The notes: generated from the sequence alone by a model not told the origin. DNA of 64,000 bases from CAJFUR01 sp904420575 (GCA_965119745.1 OZ221973.1:744001-808000), one strand, 5' to 3'; counted from the stretch's first letter, positions 1-9,153 are shown. Numbers and translations: made by a program.

Positions 1-1942
1 GACTCAAATAGGCACCGTTCGCGGCGCGATAGTCGTGATCGGCGTCGGCATCGTAGGAGGTGATGGTGGCCGGCTTGCTGAACGTGGACTCGTCGTAGCC
101 GTATTCGGTGTCGGCATAGGCGTCCATCACCACGATGACGTTGTCCTCGCGTTTGACGTCTTCCTTGAGCAGCGTGTAGGCTTTCTGGAACGTGGCGACC
201 GGCTTGGCTGGCTCGAAACCGCTGTTGTTGTCGTCGCCTGCGTCCATGCTCAGATAGACGGTCCGCCCCGAGACGTTGGTCGCCAATTCTGCGGACAGCC
301 CGGAAAACGCGCTGCTTTGGGCGACCACCTTGAAACTCTCGTATCCGGCGAACTGGTCCTTCTCCAGCGTTGCGCCGGAAGCGGAAAGCCTGACCTCCGT
401 GCCGTCCTTCACGCCGTACCAGGCATAGGAGAAATCCTCCACGGTGAAGCCGGCCGACGCGCTGCGAAGGATGACCGTCAGCTTGACGACCTCGCCCTGC
501 GCATTGCGCTCCTTCGTCATGGAGAAGTCGAGCTGTGCCGCTGCCACCGTTGCGGCATCGGTGCAGATCACCGCGCCCCCGTCGAGCAGCTGCAGCTCGA
601 CGGCCTGTTCCTGGTCGGTGATGGGCGTCTGGAAGCCGGTCCCGGAACCCGCCGACTGGCCGTCGACCAACCAGGAGAGGTCGGCCGCCTGCTCGTCGTC
701 CGCGCCGTAGAACCCGTACAACGCCGCCGCGAAGACCGCCTGCCCTCCATCGGGCGACAGCACCTGTATGGTCGCCCCGCGATGGTCGAGCACCAGCGTG
801 GTGCCACGGGGAAGCGTGGCGACGCGCCAGGCGCTGCCCAAGGCGGCAAGCGCCTGATCGCGGTTGCCGGCCGTCAGACGCGGCGCAGCGGCATAGCTCC
901 CGTCCGCATTCCACACGCCCGCGCCGCAGTTGTAGGTGCCGTTCACGGCGGCGCCTCCCAGCCCTTCGGCCGTCCCGGCGTGCCAGCAGCCTGAGGCGCG
1001 TGCGGCAGCCAAGGACGACATGGCGGCGGCGCTGGTTTCGTTGGCGCTGCTGCGTGCGCCGCCGACGACCGGACCGACGAATCCCGCCCCGCTCACGTTT
1101 CCGTCGAACAGGCTGTCGACGACGCTCGCCGCGGCGGCGGCACGCTCGCGTATGCGTCCGACGATGCCGCCCGTGAACGCCTGGACCGGCGTCCCGCTCG
1201 AAACCTTGAAGTCTCCGAAATCGGCGCCGGCCACGACGAGGGCGTTCACGACGCTGCAATCGGACACGGCGACCGTGGCGGCGGGGCTCCCCTTGCTCGG
1301 CCCCGAATAGTAGTCGCCGACCAAGCCGCCGACGGCATAGTTGTTCGTGTCCGTGCGCGTGCCGGAAAACATGTCCTGCACGGACACGTCGATCGCGTTG
1401 CACCCGCTTATGTTCGTGTTCACCGCCAAGCCGACGAGCGTGCCCGCCATGAGGTCGGCCCCGGCCCGGGAAGTTCCTGCGACGTACGCGTTTTGAAGCG
1501 TGAGGTCTTTGATGGTGGCCCCGTTCGTGGCCCCGAAGAAGCCCGCGTACCAGATGCCGGCGTTCGTGGAGAACGAAGACACCGTGAAGTTCTTGATGGT
1601 GTGCCCGTTGCCGTCGAACATGCCACGGAAGCCAGATCCGCTATCGTCGTTGAAGCCCGACGGCTTGCCGATGGGGGTCCATTCGGCGCCGCCCAGGTCG
1701 ATGTCGGCCATCAGGACGTAGGACACCGTGCTGTCCCCCGCCTTGACGGCCCGCAGTTCGTCGGCCGTGGTGATGGGCACCGGGTCGGCCGCCCATGCCT
1801 TCGTGGACGCCAGGCCGCCGACGAAGGGAGCCGCGCACACGGCGCACACGGCCAGGCAGAGGGCGCACGCGAAGACGACGAGACGTGCAAGCGTGCGAGC
1901 GCTCCGGAGGCATGGCGTGCGTTCGCATGGTTCGTATGTCAT
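1..1942 (-). CDS. Secreted beta-helix/GLUG-like surface protein, C-terminus cut by window edge
   Basis: An open minus-strand frame of 647 codons begins at the ATG at 1942 and runs off the left edge without a stop, so the C-terminus is missing. The N-terminus looks like a long export signal: basic residues to about R20, a hydrophobic core at about 21-38, and an AWA/AD cleavage-like site near residue 51. The mature part has glycine-rich GGLVG and GGIVG segments between short beta-forming stretches, resembling GLUG-type repeats, and later a VYLSMDAGDDNNSGF segment typical of right-handed beta-helix surface proteins. A ribosome-binding site (AGGAAGGGGG) lies about 8 nt before the ATG, and only 17 nt separate it from the stop of the prepilin-like gene upstream, so the two are probably cotranscribed. 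The role is inferred to be adhesin-like; no catalytic motif was seen. Confidence 0.75.
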   Translation of the reverse strand, partial: MTYEPCERTPCLRSARTLARLVVFACALCLAVCAVCAAPFVGGLASTKAWAADPVPITTADELRAVKAGDSTVSYVLMADIDLGGAEWTPIGKPSGFNDDSGSGFRGMFDGNGHTIKNFTVSSFSTNAGIWYAGFFGATNGATIKDLTLQNAYVAGTSRAGADLMAGTLVGLAVNTNISGCNAIDVSVQDMFSGTRTDTNNYAVGGLVGDYYSGPSKGSPAATVAVSDCSVVNALVVAGADFGDFKVSSGTPVQAFTGGIVGRIRERAAAAASVVDSLFDGNVSGAGFVGPVVGGARSSANETSAAAMSSLAAARASGCWHAGTAEGLGGAAVNGTYNCGAGVWNADGSYAAAPRLTAGNRDQALAALGSAWRVATLPRGTTLVLDHRGATIQVLSPDGGQAVFAAALYGFYGADDEQAADLSWLVDGQSAGSGTGFQTPITDQEQAVELQLLDGGAVICTDAATVAAAQLDFSMTKERNAQGEVVKLTVILRSASAGFTVEDFSYAWYGVKDGTEVRLSASGATLEKDQFAGYESFKVVAQSSAFSGLSAELATNVSGRTVYLSMDAGDDNNSGFEPAKPVATFQKAYTLLKEDVKREDNVIVVMDAYADTEYGYDESTFSKPATITSYDADADHDYRAANGAYLS

Positions 1943-1959
1943 GACGCCTGCCCCCTTCC

Positions 1960-3732
1960 TCATGCCGGGCCCACCGCGAAGTTGCCCGACGACAACGGCA
2001 TGCCCGTGTCGGTCTTGAAAAACTTGACGGACGCGCTGCCGCCTGCGGGGATGGAACTCAGCTCGATCAGCCGGCCGGCGTTGGCGCGCATGGTGACCAG
2101 CGGGTTGCTTTCGTCGGACACGGCGTTTGCCACGTTGGACGCTACCCTGAGCGCACCCGTGTCTTTTGTGCCGGCCGTCACCACTACTTCGGCATAGCTC
2201 CCATGGTCTTCCACGTACCAGCCGAAGGGACGCTGGTTCATCACGTGCACGTGGATGACGAGCGTCTTGCTGATGTCGGCCGCCGGTTCGTCCAGCGCCC
2301 CGTTCTTGCGGTACGCGTTCACCGCCATGTCCAAGGTCGTGCCGTCTTCCAACGAGGCGATCCCGGGAATGTCGAACGTCACCTGATGGGCGCGCTGTTT
2401 GTCCGCCACGAAAGGAAAGGCGTAAAAGCCATTGACCACCTGCACGTCATCGCCAGCCTGCGTGTCGTACTCTTGCACGGCCACGATGGAAATGCGGGCG
2501 TCGGGCACGATGCGGTAGAACAGGTCCTCGCCTGCCTGGGTGAGGTCGTTGTACCAGTTCTCGAGGTTGAAGACGACGCCATCGCCCTGAAGGTTCGTCT
2601 CGTCGCGATACACGTAAAGGTCGGCTTCCCTCTCGTAATCCGCGATGATGTTCGACGTGAACACCACGTCTTCGTCGTCGGATGGCCAGACGCCGATGCC
2701 GTAGCCGTAGGCCGGCCGGCAAAGCTTCTGGGACGTCGTGACGCGTGCCATGACCCGGTATTCGTCTCCGGGAGCCAAATCCGTCAGGAATGGGGCGGTT
2801 TGGTCGTTCGCCTTGAGCAAGGCAAGGTCGATGGAGTACGTGTTCTTGTTGGAAGGCTCACCGCTCAGGGTGACGAAGTCGTCATGAATCGGCAACGTGG
2901 CCTGGCCGTCTTCGATGATGCGCACGGAAACGCCCCCTCCGGTGCCGCGCGACAGCATGAGCTTGAGCGGCTTGGCCGCTTCTTCCCCGCCCGTTTCCCC
3001 GGCCCCTTCCCCGGCCTCGCCGTCCAGCGCCCCCTTCTGAATGGTCACGAGCATGACGGTTTCCATCGCGTCGATACCGGACGCGAGGTTCGGATCGGTG
3101 ACGGCAAGGACGGAGCTGCGGCCGGCATTCACGACCGGCTCCTGGAGCGTGACGCTTTCCAAATTGGTAGCAGCTGCCCCTCCGTAGTAGCCGACAAGCG
3201 GGTCGTTCCCGCGACGAACCCCCCGGTCGCGGATGTTCGTCCCCGTGCCCGTGGCATAGAACGACTCGAGGTCTCCCTGGCTGCCTTCGGTGAAGAACAC
3301 GCCGTAGACGGTGCCGGTATCGTAGCGGTATTCGATGACGTAGCTGCCGTCCCATACCTGCGCTTCGATGGATCCGGCGGGCAGGATGCCTTGTTTCTGC
3401 GCGAAGTCGGCGGACACGTAATAATAGAGGGCATCGTCGCCCTGCGTCTTGCCCTCGTCGTCGGTGCGAGGCGCGGTGGGGTTTTGCGCCATCCCCGCTG
3501 CGTACGTGCTTTCCCTTGCGGCCCATTCGCCCGATGCCTGCAGGTCGGTTATGCTGTTCTGAGCCGCTATGTAGATGGACTTCGCCGCGTTGTCGTATTC
3601 GGTGAGCTTGAGATCGCGCAGATAGTTGTACACGCCCACGCCGACCAGGGCCATGAGTATGGCAAGGATGGCAATGACCGTCAGCAATTCGGCCATCGTG
3701 AACCCTTCGGCATGTTTACCGCGTATGGTCAC
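1960..3732 (-). CDS. Giant type IV prepilin-like protein (590 aa)
   Basis: The N-terminus is a class III/type IV prepilin signal: short basic leader, cleavage Gly10 before Phe11 (GFTMAELL), Glu15 at +5, and a hydrophobic helix at about residues 11-33. This is expected to be cut and N-methylated by a prepilin peptidase. Ordinary major pilins are 130-180 residues; here about 550 residues of hydrophilic, beta-rich sequence follow, with no enzyme motif recognised. The start is GTG at 3732; no ATG lies before the GFT motif. The gene is first in a minus-strand unit with the secreted beta-helix protein 17 nt downstream, and is divergent from a second prepilin gene. It may be a tip-located minor pilin or pilin-anchored adhesin; the helix is clear, the large domain is not assigned. 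Confidence 0.85.
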   Translation of the reverse strand: MTIRGKHAEGFTMAELLTVIAILAILMALVGVGVYNYLRDLKLTEYDNAAKSIYIAAQNSITDLQASGEWAARESTYAAGMAQNPTAPRTDDEGKTQGDDALYYYVSADFAQKQGILPAGSIEAQVWDGSYVIEYRYDTGTVYGVFFTEGSQGDLESFYATGTGTNIRDRGVRRGNDPLVGYYGGAAATNLESVTLQEPVVNAGRSSVLAVTDPNLASGIDAMETVMLVTIQKGALDGEAGEGAGETGGEEAAKPLKLMLSRGTGGGVSVRIIEDGQATLPIHDDFVTLSGEPSNKNTYSIDLALLKANDQTAPFLTDLAPGDEYRVMARVTTSQKLCRPAYGYGIGVWPSDDEDVVFTSNIIADYEREADLYVYRDETNLQGDGVVFNLENWYNDLTQAGEDLFYRIVPDARISIVAVQEYDTQAGDDVQVVNGFYAFPFVADKQRAHQVTFDIPGIASLEDGTTLDMAVNAYRKNGALDEPAADISKTLVIHVHVMNQRPFGWYVEDHGSYAEVVVTAGTKDTGALRVASNVANAVSDESNPLVTMRANAGRLIELSSIPAGGSASVKFFKTDTGMPLSSGNFAVGPA

Positions 3733-3796
3733 GATATCCGCTCGACCTCGTTTCTTTTTCGTGCGAGCCGGTGCTCCCGCCTGAACCTATATCTTA

Positions 3797-3824
3797 ACAT
3801 TACCCGTACGTCCGCAGGTGTCAA
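3797..3824 (-). promoter_or_regulatory. Candidate promoter of the giant prepilin gene
   Basis: Read on the minus strand, a perfect -35 TTGACA (3824-3819) is followed after 16 nt by TAATGT (3802-3797), about 65 nt before the GTG start. The -10 is weak; an alternative TAAGAT lies 22 nt from the -35. Confidence 0.35.
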
Positions 3825-3881
3825 ATAGTGTTTGAGATGCGCAGGACCCTTCTTTTGTGCGATCAGTCAAGAATCAATTCA

Positions 3882-3910
3882 TTGTGTCTTCCCTCGTTTC
3901 GGGCTATGAT
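3882..3910 (+). promoter_or_regulatory. Candidate promoter of the second prepilin gene
   Basis: TTGTGT (3882-3887), a 17-nt spacer and TATGAT (3905-3910, five of six to consensus) lie about 30 nt upstream of the chosen ATG at 3940. Spacing and position fit a housekeeping sigma promoter. Confidence 0.5.
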
Positions 3911-3939
3911 GCCCTATGCCAAAACAAAGGAGTGTTTCC

Positions 3940-4824
3940 ATGCCAACCCGTTTCCGTACTCGACCTGCGCAGAACGCTGCGCGCATCGAGCAGAGGCAAG
4001 AATGCAGCCAAAAGGCCGACTTGCCTCGGCCGATGCTTGGCGGCATGGGACGCTGCGGGGCTCGCAAGGCTGGCTTCACCATTGCCGAACTGCTCATCGT
4101 GGTGGCTATCGTAGGAGTGCTGGTGGCCATCGCCATCCCCGTGTTCACCTCGCAGCTGGAAAAGGCCCAGGAAGCCACCTGCCTTGCCAACCGCCGTTCC
4201 GTGAAGGGCTTGGTAGTGGCGGACTACTTGGACTCGCACACGGAACTGACCTCTGAAAGGTTTGCCGAACTGGTGGCCGAGGTGGGCCCCAACCTGTGCC
4301 CCAACGGCGGGGAATACGGGTACGAGGGGACCGTCGAGGGCGGGGGCGGCATCGTCATCACCTGCAGCGTGCATGGCGGAGGAGAGGGAGGCGAGGGCAC
4401 CAACGAGGAAAAAACGCTGACGTTCATGGAAACGTGGTTGGCGTTCGTTGACAACAGCGGTCTCAGCGGCTGGGAGGCGAAAAACAACGACAAGTTGCGC
4501 GACGCCTTCTTCAAGAAGTACGGGGACTCGTTGCCAACGCTGTCTGTCGAAAACGAGTCTTTGATCGTGCAGCCGTACTACGCCTCCGACTCGAGCGAAT
4601 CATGGTTGTTCGCAGGAAAGACCACGGGCAACAATTGGTCGACCGGTTACGTGAACGATCCCGCTACCGGCAAATGGTATCAGTGCGTCAAGGCAAACGG
4701 CTCGCCGACAACCACTTCTATCAAGTTTTCGAGCCTCGAGGATCTGCACAACGCCCTTTCAACGACGGCGGCAAACGGCAACCATTGGATCGAATTGACC
4801 GATTACACCATCACGACCACATAG
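3940..4824 (+). CDS. Type IV prepilin-like protein (294 aa)
   Basis: The protein carries the prepilin motif GFTIAELLIVVAIVG with cleavage predicted after Gly45 and Glu50 at +5, then a roughly 20-residue hydrophobic helix. The head contains a Cys pair in a CPNGG...CSVHG context like the disulfide-bonded region of Gram-positive pilins. The start at 3940 is chosen because AAAGGAG lies 7 nt upstream; an in-frame ATG at 3916 lacks this. The leader of 45 residues before the cleavage Gly is unusually long. It is divergent from the giant prepilin gene and convergent with the radical SAM gene (27-nt gap). It is probably a structural or minor subunit of a type IV pilus-like fibre; assembly ATPase and platform genes are not in the window. 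Confidence 0.85.
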   Translation: MPTRFRTRPAQNAARIEQRQECSQKADLPRPMLGGMGRCGARKAGFTIAELLIVVAIVGVLVAIAIPVFTSQLEKAQEATCLANRRSVKGLVVADYLDSHTELTSERFAELVAEVGPNLCPNGGEYGYEGTVEGGGGIVITCSVHGGGEGGEGTNEEKTLTFMETWLAFVDNSGLSGWEAKNNDKLRDAFFKKYGDSLPTLSVENESLIVQPYYASDSSESWLFAGKTTGNNWSTGYVNDPATGKWYQCVKANGSPTTTSIKFSSLEDLHNALSTTAANGNHWIELTDYTITTT

Positions 4825-4851
4825 CCGCACCGAGCACGCGCCCCGCACGCG

Positions 4852-6162
4852 TCATTCCCCGAAGATGAGTTCGCGCTCCTCCCCCACGAGGGCGGCGCGC
4901 GCCTGGTCGCGCAGGTTGTTCACGCCGATGAAGAACTGGCGCATCATGACCACCATGAGGTAGCGCCCGCGCGGCGTGAGCGTAACCTCGTCCGCATCGT
5001 CGCGGTCGAACGCGCCGGCGGCGCGCATGAACGCCATCTCCACCGGCAGGCCTGCCTCCACCGTGCAGCCGAAGTCTTCCTTGAACTGGCGCTTGTCCAG
5101 CCGCAGGCCGAACAGCTGCATCATGAAGCGGTACCGCATGCGGTCGCGCTTGCTGAACGTGGTCTTGCCCATGAGCGACATGCGGCCCGATTCGATGGCC
5201 GCGTTGTAGTCGTTCACGGAAAACGTGTTGACGTACAGGTTGTTGCCCAAATAGGTGATGCCGCCCGACCCGATGGCGGGGTATTCCTCGTAGTCCACCA
5301 CGTATTCGTCAATCATGGCGTCCCCGCTTGCCGCGGCCGTTTCGCGCTTGTTGAACGTCCAGGCGCTGCCGTGATCGAACAGGGGGTCGTCGCCTCCGGC
5401 GAGCAGCTCGTCGATGATCCCGTAGAAGCGCTGCTCGCGTGCGTAGTCGACCTTGCCCACCGTGCGGGCGAGCGAACGCGCCACGGAAGGCGACGCCATG
5501 AGTGGGTAGAACGTGGTCTGGCTGGTGCCGCTTTCCACCACGCGCTCGATGTCCGAGATGAGGATGTCTTCGGTCTGCGCGGGGAAGTTGAAGATCATGT
5601 CCACGTTGAGCGACGTGAAATAGGGGCTCGCCTCGCCGATGCGCTCGAGGATTTCCGCGCCGCTTCCGTACTTCTCGTAGCGGTCCATCTGCTTGAGCAG
5701 GCCGTCGTCAAAGCTTTGCACGCCCACGCTCAGGCGCTGCACGCGCCCTTGCAGCTTGTCCAGATACGCAGGGATCAGATGGTTCGGGTTCGTCTCGCTG
5801 GACACTTCCTTGATGGAAAACGTCTCGCGCGCCAGGTCGATGGTGTCGCACAGCTCGTCGATCATGATGGTGGGCGTGCCGCCGCCCACGTAGACGCTGT
5901 CGAAGTCGTAGCCCAGGTCCTTCAGCATGAGCATTTCCTTGCGCAGGTTGGCGAAGTAGGGCATGGCGCGCTCTTCGGCGAAGGGAAAGCGGTTGAAGGA
6001 GCAGTAGGGGCACAGCCGCTCGCAGAACGGCACGTGCAGGTACAGCATGTAGCGCTGCCCCGGCACCGGCGCCGGAACGTGCCGGTCGGTGGTGGGTTCC
6101 AGCTTGAGATATTGCTTCGTGCACTGGCGCACCACTGCCGTAAGCATGCGTTCTGAAAGCAT
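4852..6162 (-). CDS. HemW/HemN-family radical SAM protein
   Basis: A 436-residue radical SAM enzyme. The iron-sulfur motif C-x3-C-x2-C is at C47, C51 and C54 (CERLCPYC), followed by a GGGTPT motif near residue 97 and the SVGVQSFDD segment characteristic of the coproporphyrinogen III oxidase-like (HemN/HemW/HutW) family. The CPYCSF context lacks the extra Cys of true HemN, so a HemW/HutW-like role in heme handling is more likely than coproporphyrinogen oxidation. The start is ATG 6162: GGGAG sits 5 nt upstream and the purD stop is only 2 nt away, so translation is probably coupled to purD. A longer TTG-started version from 6174 would overlap purD and has no ribosome-binding site. The substrate is unknown. 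Confidence 0.8.
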   Translation of the reverse strand: MLSERMLTAVVRQCTKQYLKLEPTTDRHVPAPVPGQRYMLYLHVPFCERLCPYCSFNRFPFAEERAMPYFANLRKEMLMLKDLGYDFDSVYVGGGTPTIMIDELCDTIDLARETFSIKEVSSETNPNHLIPAYLDKLQGRVQRLSVGVQSFDDGLLKQMDRYEKYGSGAEILERIGEASPYFTSLNVDMIFNFPAQTEDILISDIERVVESGTSQTTFYPLMASPSVARSLARTVGKVDYAREQRFYGIIDELLAGGDDPLFDHGSAWTFNKRETAAASGDAMIDEYVVDYEEYPAIGSGGITYLGNNLYVNTFSVNDYNAAIESGRMSLMGKTTFSKRDRMRYRFMMQLFGLRLDKRQFKEDFGCTVEAGLPVEMAFMRAAGAFDRDDADEVTLTPRGRYLMVVMMRQFFIGVNNLRDQARAALVGEERELIFGE

Positions 6163-6164
6163 CG

Positions 6165-7457
6165 TTACTCCCAAGCGGCGCGGCCGGCGGCGGCGCGCTT
6201 TCCTATGTCGGTGCGGAATTGCTTTCCCTCGAAATTGATGAGGTCGCAGGCTTCGTAGGCGCGCTCGCGCGCTTCTTCGAACGTGTCGCCCAGCGCCACC
6301 ACGTTCAGCACGCGGCCACCTGCGGTGATGAGCTCGCCGTCGGCGTTGCGCGTGGTGCCTGCGTGGAACACCGTCACGCCTTCCAGATCCTCGGCCTCTT
6401 CGATGCCCAGGATGACTTTGCCCTTCTCATAGGAACCTGGATAGCCTTCGCTCGCCAGCACCACGCACACGGCCCACGTGTCGCTCCAAGCGAGGTCGAT
6501 GTCGTCGGCTCGGCCTTCGGCCACGGCCTCCATGACGTCCACCAGGTCGGATTCCAGCCGCGGAAGCACCACCTGCGTCTCGGGATCGCCGAAGCGCACG
6601 TTGAACTCCACGATCTTGGGGCCCTGCGGGGTGAGCATGAAGCCGCCGTACAGCACGCCGCGGTAATCGGCGTCGAACGGTTCGCGGGCCGTGGCTGCAG
6701 CAGCCGTCTCCATGATGCGCGTCATGGCGTCCATCTCGTCCGACGTCACGATGGGCACCGGCGAGTACACGCCCATGCCGCCTGTGTTGGGGCCGCGGTC
6801 GCCGTCGAAGGCGCGCTTGTGGTCCTGCGCCGGCGCCATGCAGCAGGCACGGCCGTTCGTCACGAACGCCAGAAGCGAGCACTCCGGGCCTGTCATGCAT
6901 TCCTCGATGAGCACGGTCTTGCCCGCGTCGCCGAACGCGCCGTCGAAGCAGCTGCGTACCGCGTCTTCGGCAGCCTCCACGGTTTCGGCCACCACGACAC
7001 CTTTGCCCGCCGCCAGGCCGTCGGCCTTGACGACGATGGGGGCACCCTGTTCGCGCACGTAGGCCAGCGCCGGCTCGGCCGCGTCGAACGTGGCATAGCG
7101 CGCGGTGGGAATGCCGTTTTGCTCCATGAACGTCTTGCTGTAGGCCTTGCTGCCTTCCAGCTGGGCACCTTGCGCGTCGGGACCGAACACGGCCACCCCG
7201 GCAGCACGCAGCCCATCGGCCACGCCTGCGACCAGCGGCGCTTCGGGACCAATGACCACCAGGCCGATCTGGCGCTCGCGCACGAAGGCCAAAAGCGCCT
7301 CGCTGTCCATGACGTCCAGGTCCGGCACGTTTTCTGCAATGTCGGCCGTGCCGCCGTTGCCCGGCGCCACGTACAGCACGTCGCACCGCGGCGACTTCGC
7401 CAGCGCCCAAGCAAGGGCATGCTCGCGCCCGCCAGAACCCAACACCAGAATGTTCAT
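6165..7457 (-). CDS. purD: Phosphoribosylamine-glycine ligase (GAR synthetase)
   Basis: A 430-residue ATP-grasp enzyme that joins glycine to phosphoribosylamine in de novo purine synthesis. It begins MNILVLGSGGREHALAWAL, the GARS N-terminal domain signature, and contains the IGPEAPLVAG, KADGLAAGKGVVVA and FGDPETQ motifs. The length is normal for the family. The start is the ATG at 7457, preceded by AAAGGAAAGGG; the frame stays open far upstream but that part has no PurD similarity. purA lies upstream on the same strand with a 194-nt gap containing a strong hairpin, and a radical SAM gene follows after 2 nt. Confidence 0.95.
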   Translation of the reverse strand: MNILVLGSGGREHALAWALAKSPRCDVLYVAPGNGGTADIAENVPDLDVMDSEALLAFVRERQIGLVVIGPEAPLVAGVADGLRAAGVAVFGPDAQGAQLEGSKAYSKTFMEQNGIPTARYATFDAAEPALAYVREQGAPIVVKADGLAAGKGVVVAETVEAAEDAVRSCFDGAFGDAGKTVLIEECMTGPECSLLAFVTNGRACCMAPAQDHKRAFDGDRGPNTGGMGVYSPVPIVTSDEMDAMTRIMETAAAATAREPFDADYRGVLYGGFMLTPQGPKIVEFNVRFGDPETQVVLPRLESDLVDVMEAVAEGRADDIDLAWSDTWAVCVVLASEGYPGSYEKGKVILGIEEAEDLEGVTVFHAGTTRNADGELITAGGRVLNVVALGDTFEEARERAYEACDLINFEGKQFRTDIGKRAAAGRAAWE

Positions 7458-7617
7458 TCCCTTTCCTTTCACAACCGTCCCACAGGTCGTTCGTAGCGTC
7501 AGCGAGATTTTCCCCGTGCCCGGGATTCGCAGGATCGCGGAGGCGACGCGTACTTCGGGACACTTGCCTCCGGGACCGCGCGAAGGCCGGGTGCGAGGCA
7601 AGCCGCAGCGTCGACTC

Positions 7618-7645
7618 GTTCCGGCGGCTGGCAAGCCGCCGGAAC
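7618..7645 (-). terminator. Hairpin just after purA, no T-tract
   Basis: A perfect 11-bp stem (7618-7628 with 7635-7645) and 6-nt loop lies 6 nt past the purA stop. Its GTTCCG-CGGC arm design is nearly shared with the hairpin after typA at 21033-21060. There is no T-tract, so it may be a terminator of unusual type or an RNA-stabilising 3' end. Confidence 0.5.
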
Positions 7646-7651
7646 TCCCCG

Positions 7652-8962
7652 CTACCAGCCTCGCATGATCGTTTGGTCGCGGTCGGGGCCAACGGCGATT
7701 ATGGACACCGGCACGCCCGTTATCTTTTCCAGGTACTCCACATAGCGCTGCGCGTTTTCGGGCAGTTCTTCGAACGTCTTGCAGCCGGTGATGTCCACGT
7801 CCTTCCAGCCGGGCAGTTCCTCGTAGACCGGCTTGGCATGGAACAGCACGCTTTGCTGCATGGGGAAGTAGTCGTAGGTCTTGCCGTCGCATTCGTAGGC
7901 CGTGCACACCTTGATGGTGTCGAAGGCCGAAAGCACATCCAGTTTGGTGAGCGCCACGTCGGTAAGGCCGTTGACCTCGGCAGCATAGCGCGCGATGACC
8001 GCATCGAACCAGCCGCAACGGCGCTTGCGTCCCGTGGTCACGCCGTACTCGTGGCCAACCGAGCACAGCAGTTCGCCCACTTCCGCTTCCTCGCCTGCGC
8101 CCCCGTCTTCCGGAAAACGCTGCTCGGTGGGGAACGGGCCGCCGCCGACACGGGTCACGTAGGCCTTCTGGATGCCGAGCACGCGATCGATGGCCGTCGG
8201 ACCCACGCCCGTACCAGTGGCCGCGCCGCCCGCACAGCACGAAGAAGACGTGACGTAGGGGTACGTGCCGTGGTCGATGTCGAGCAACGTGCCCTGGGCG
8301 CCTTCGAACAGCACGCTCTTGCCTTCGCGCAAGGCGTTGTTCAGAAGCTGGGCCGTCTCGGCCACGAAGGGCTTGAGGATGCGGGCGAACGGCAGGTACT
8401 CGTCGCAGATCTCCTCCACGGTGTAGGTGTGCAGGCCGTAGATCCTTTCCAGGATGGGATTCTTCTGGGCAAGCACGGTCTCCACCTTCAAGCGGAAGAT
8501 CTTTTCGTCCAGCAGGTCCTGGATGCGAATGCCTTTGCGCGCCGCCTTATCCTGATAGCACGGCCCGATGCCGCGCTTGGTGGTTCCGATCTTGTTCTCG
8601 CCGAGCCGCTTCTCGTCGGCGCCGTCGAGGTCTTTGTGGTACGGCATGATGACGTGCGCGTCGCACGATATCTTCAGGTTCTTGCACGAGACGCCCTCGG
8701 CCTCCAGCATGGCCATTTCCTTCACGAGCACGCCGGGGTCGATGACCACGCCGTTGCCGATGACGGGCACGGCGTTCTCGTACATGACGCCGGACGGCAT
8801 GAGGTGCAGCGCCAGCTTCTTGTCGCCATGCACCACCGTGTGGCCTGCATTGTTGCCTCCCTGGTAGCGCACGACGAAGTCGAATTCGCGCGCGATGAGG
8901 TCGGTGATTTTACCCTTGCCTTCGTCGCCCCACTGGGCACCGACGAGAACCGTACTGGGCAT
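7652..8962 (-). CDS. purA: Adenylosuccinate synthetase
   Basis: A 436-residue GTP-dependent enzyme making adenylosuccinate from IMP and aspartate, the first committed step to AMP. It begins MPSTVLVGAQWGDEGKGKI, containing the family's QWGDEGKGK P-loop and Asp; NNAGHT, GTTKRGIGPCYQDK (IMP and catalytic region), the GAQGTLLDIDHGTYP segment and TTGRKRRCGW are present. The start at 8962 matches the family N-terminus and has AAAGGA upstream. The gene is transcribed towards purD, but the 194-nt gap with a strong hairpin suggests separate or attenuated expression. A parS-type site lies just upstream of its promoter region. Confidence 0.97.
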   Translation of the reverse strand: MPSTVLVGAQWGDEGKGKITDLIAREFDFVVRYQGGNNAGHTVVHGDKKLALHLMPSGVMYENAVPVIGNGVVIDPGVLVKEMAMLEAEGVSCKNLKISCDAHVIMPYHKDLDGADEKRLGENKIGTTKRGIGPCYQDKAARKGIRIQDLLDEKIFRLKVETVLAQKNPILERIYGLHTYTVEEICDEYLPFARILKPFVAETAQLLNNALREGKSVLFEGAQGTLLDIDHGTYPYVTSSSCCAGGAATGTGVGPTAIDRVLGIQKAYVTRVGGGPFPTEQRFPEDGGAGEEAEVGELLCSVGHEYGVTTGRKRRCGWFDAVIARYAAEVNGLTDVALTKLDVLSAFDTIKVCTAYECDGKTYDYFPMQQSVLFHAKPVYEELPGWKDVDITGCKTFEELPENAQRYVEYLEKITGVPVSIIAVGPDRDQTIMRGW

Positions 8963-9112
8963 AGATTGCGTCCTTTCGTCGCCCCGGCCCTTCGTCCGAG
9001 GCACCTTCTCCTGCAAGACGCGCCCGGCGCTGGCTCAAGCCGGGAGCGCAAGGCTGTCTTTCCTGCGAAGCAACCCTCACGTTGCCAAGGGCTTCAGTCC
9101 CGCAAACTCAGC

Positions 9113-9118
9113 ATTATA
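9113..9118 (-). promoter_or_regulatory. Candidate -10 box of purA
   Basis: A perfect TATAAT on the minus strand (with an overlapping TATACT) lies about 150 nt upstream of the purA ATG. No convincing -35 was seen, so the 5' leader would be about 145 nt; no known riboswitch was recognised in it. Confidence 0.4.
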
Positions 9119-9153
9119 GTATAGGTTCGGTCCGGTTCCTTCCCCCCTGTCCA

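Noticed and set aside
35..994. Plus-strand frame at the left end
   Set aside because: The minus strand encodes a signal peptide and repeat motifs continuously from 1942 to the edge.
2203..3828. 541-codon plus-strand frame opposite the giant prepilin
   Set aside because: The minus strand carries a clear prepilin signal and ribosome-binding-site context; the plus frame has shadow-type composition.
7458..8240. 261-codon upstream extension of purD
   Set aside because: The frame is open by chance through purA's antiframe; family start and ribosome-binding site are at 7457.
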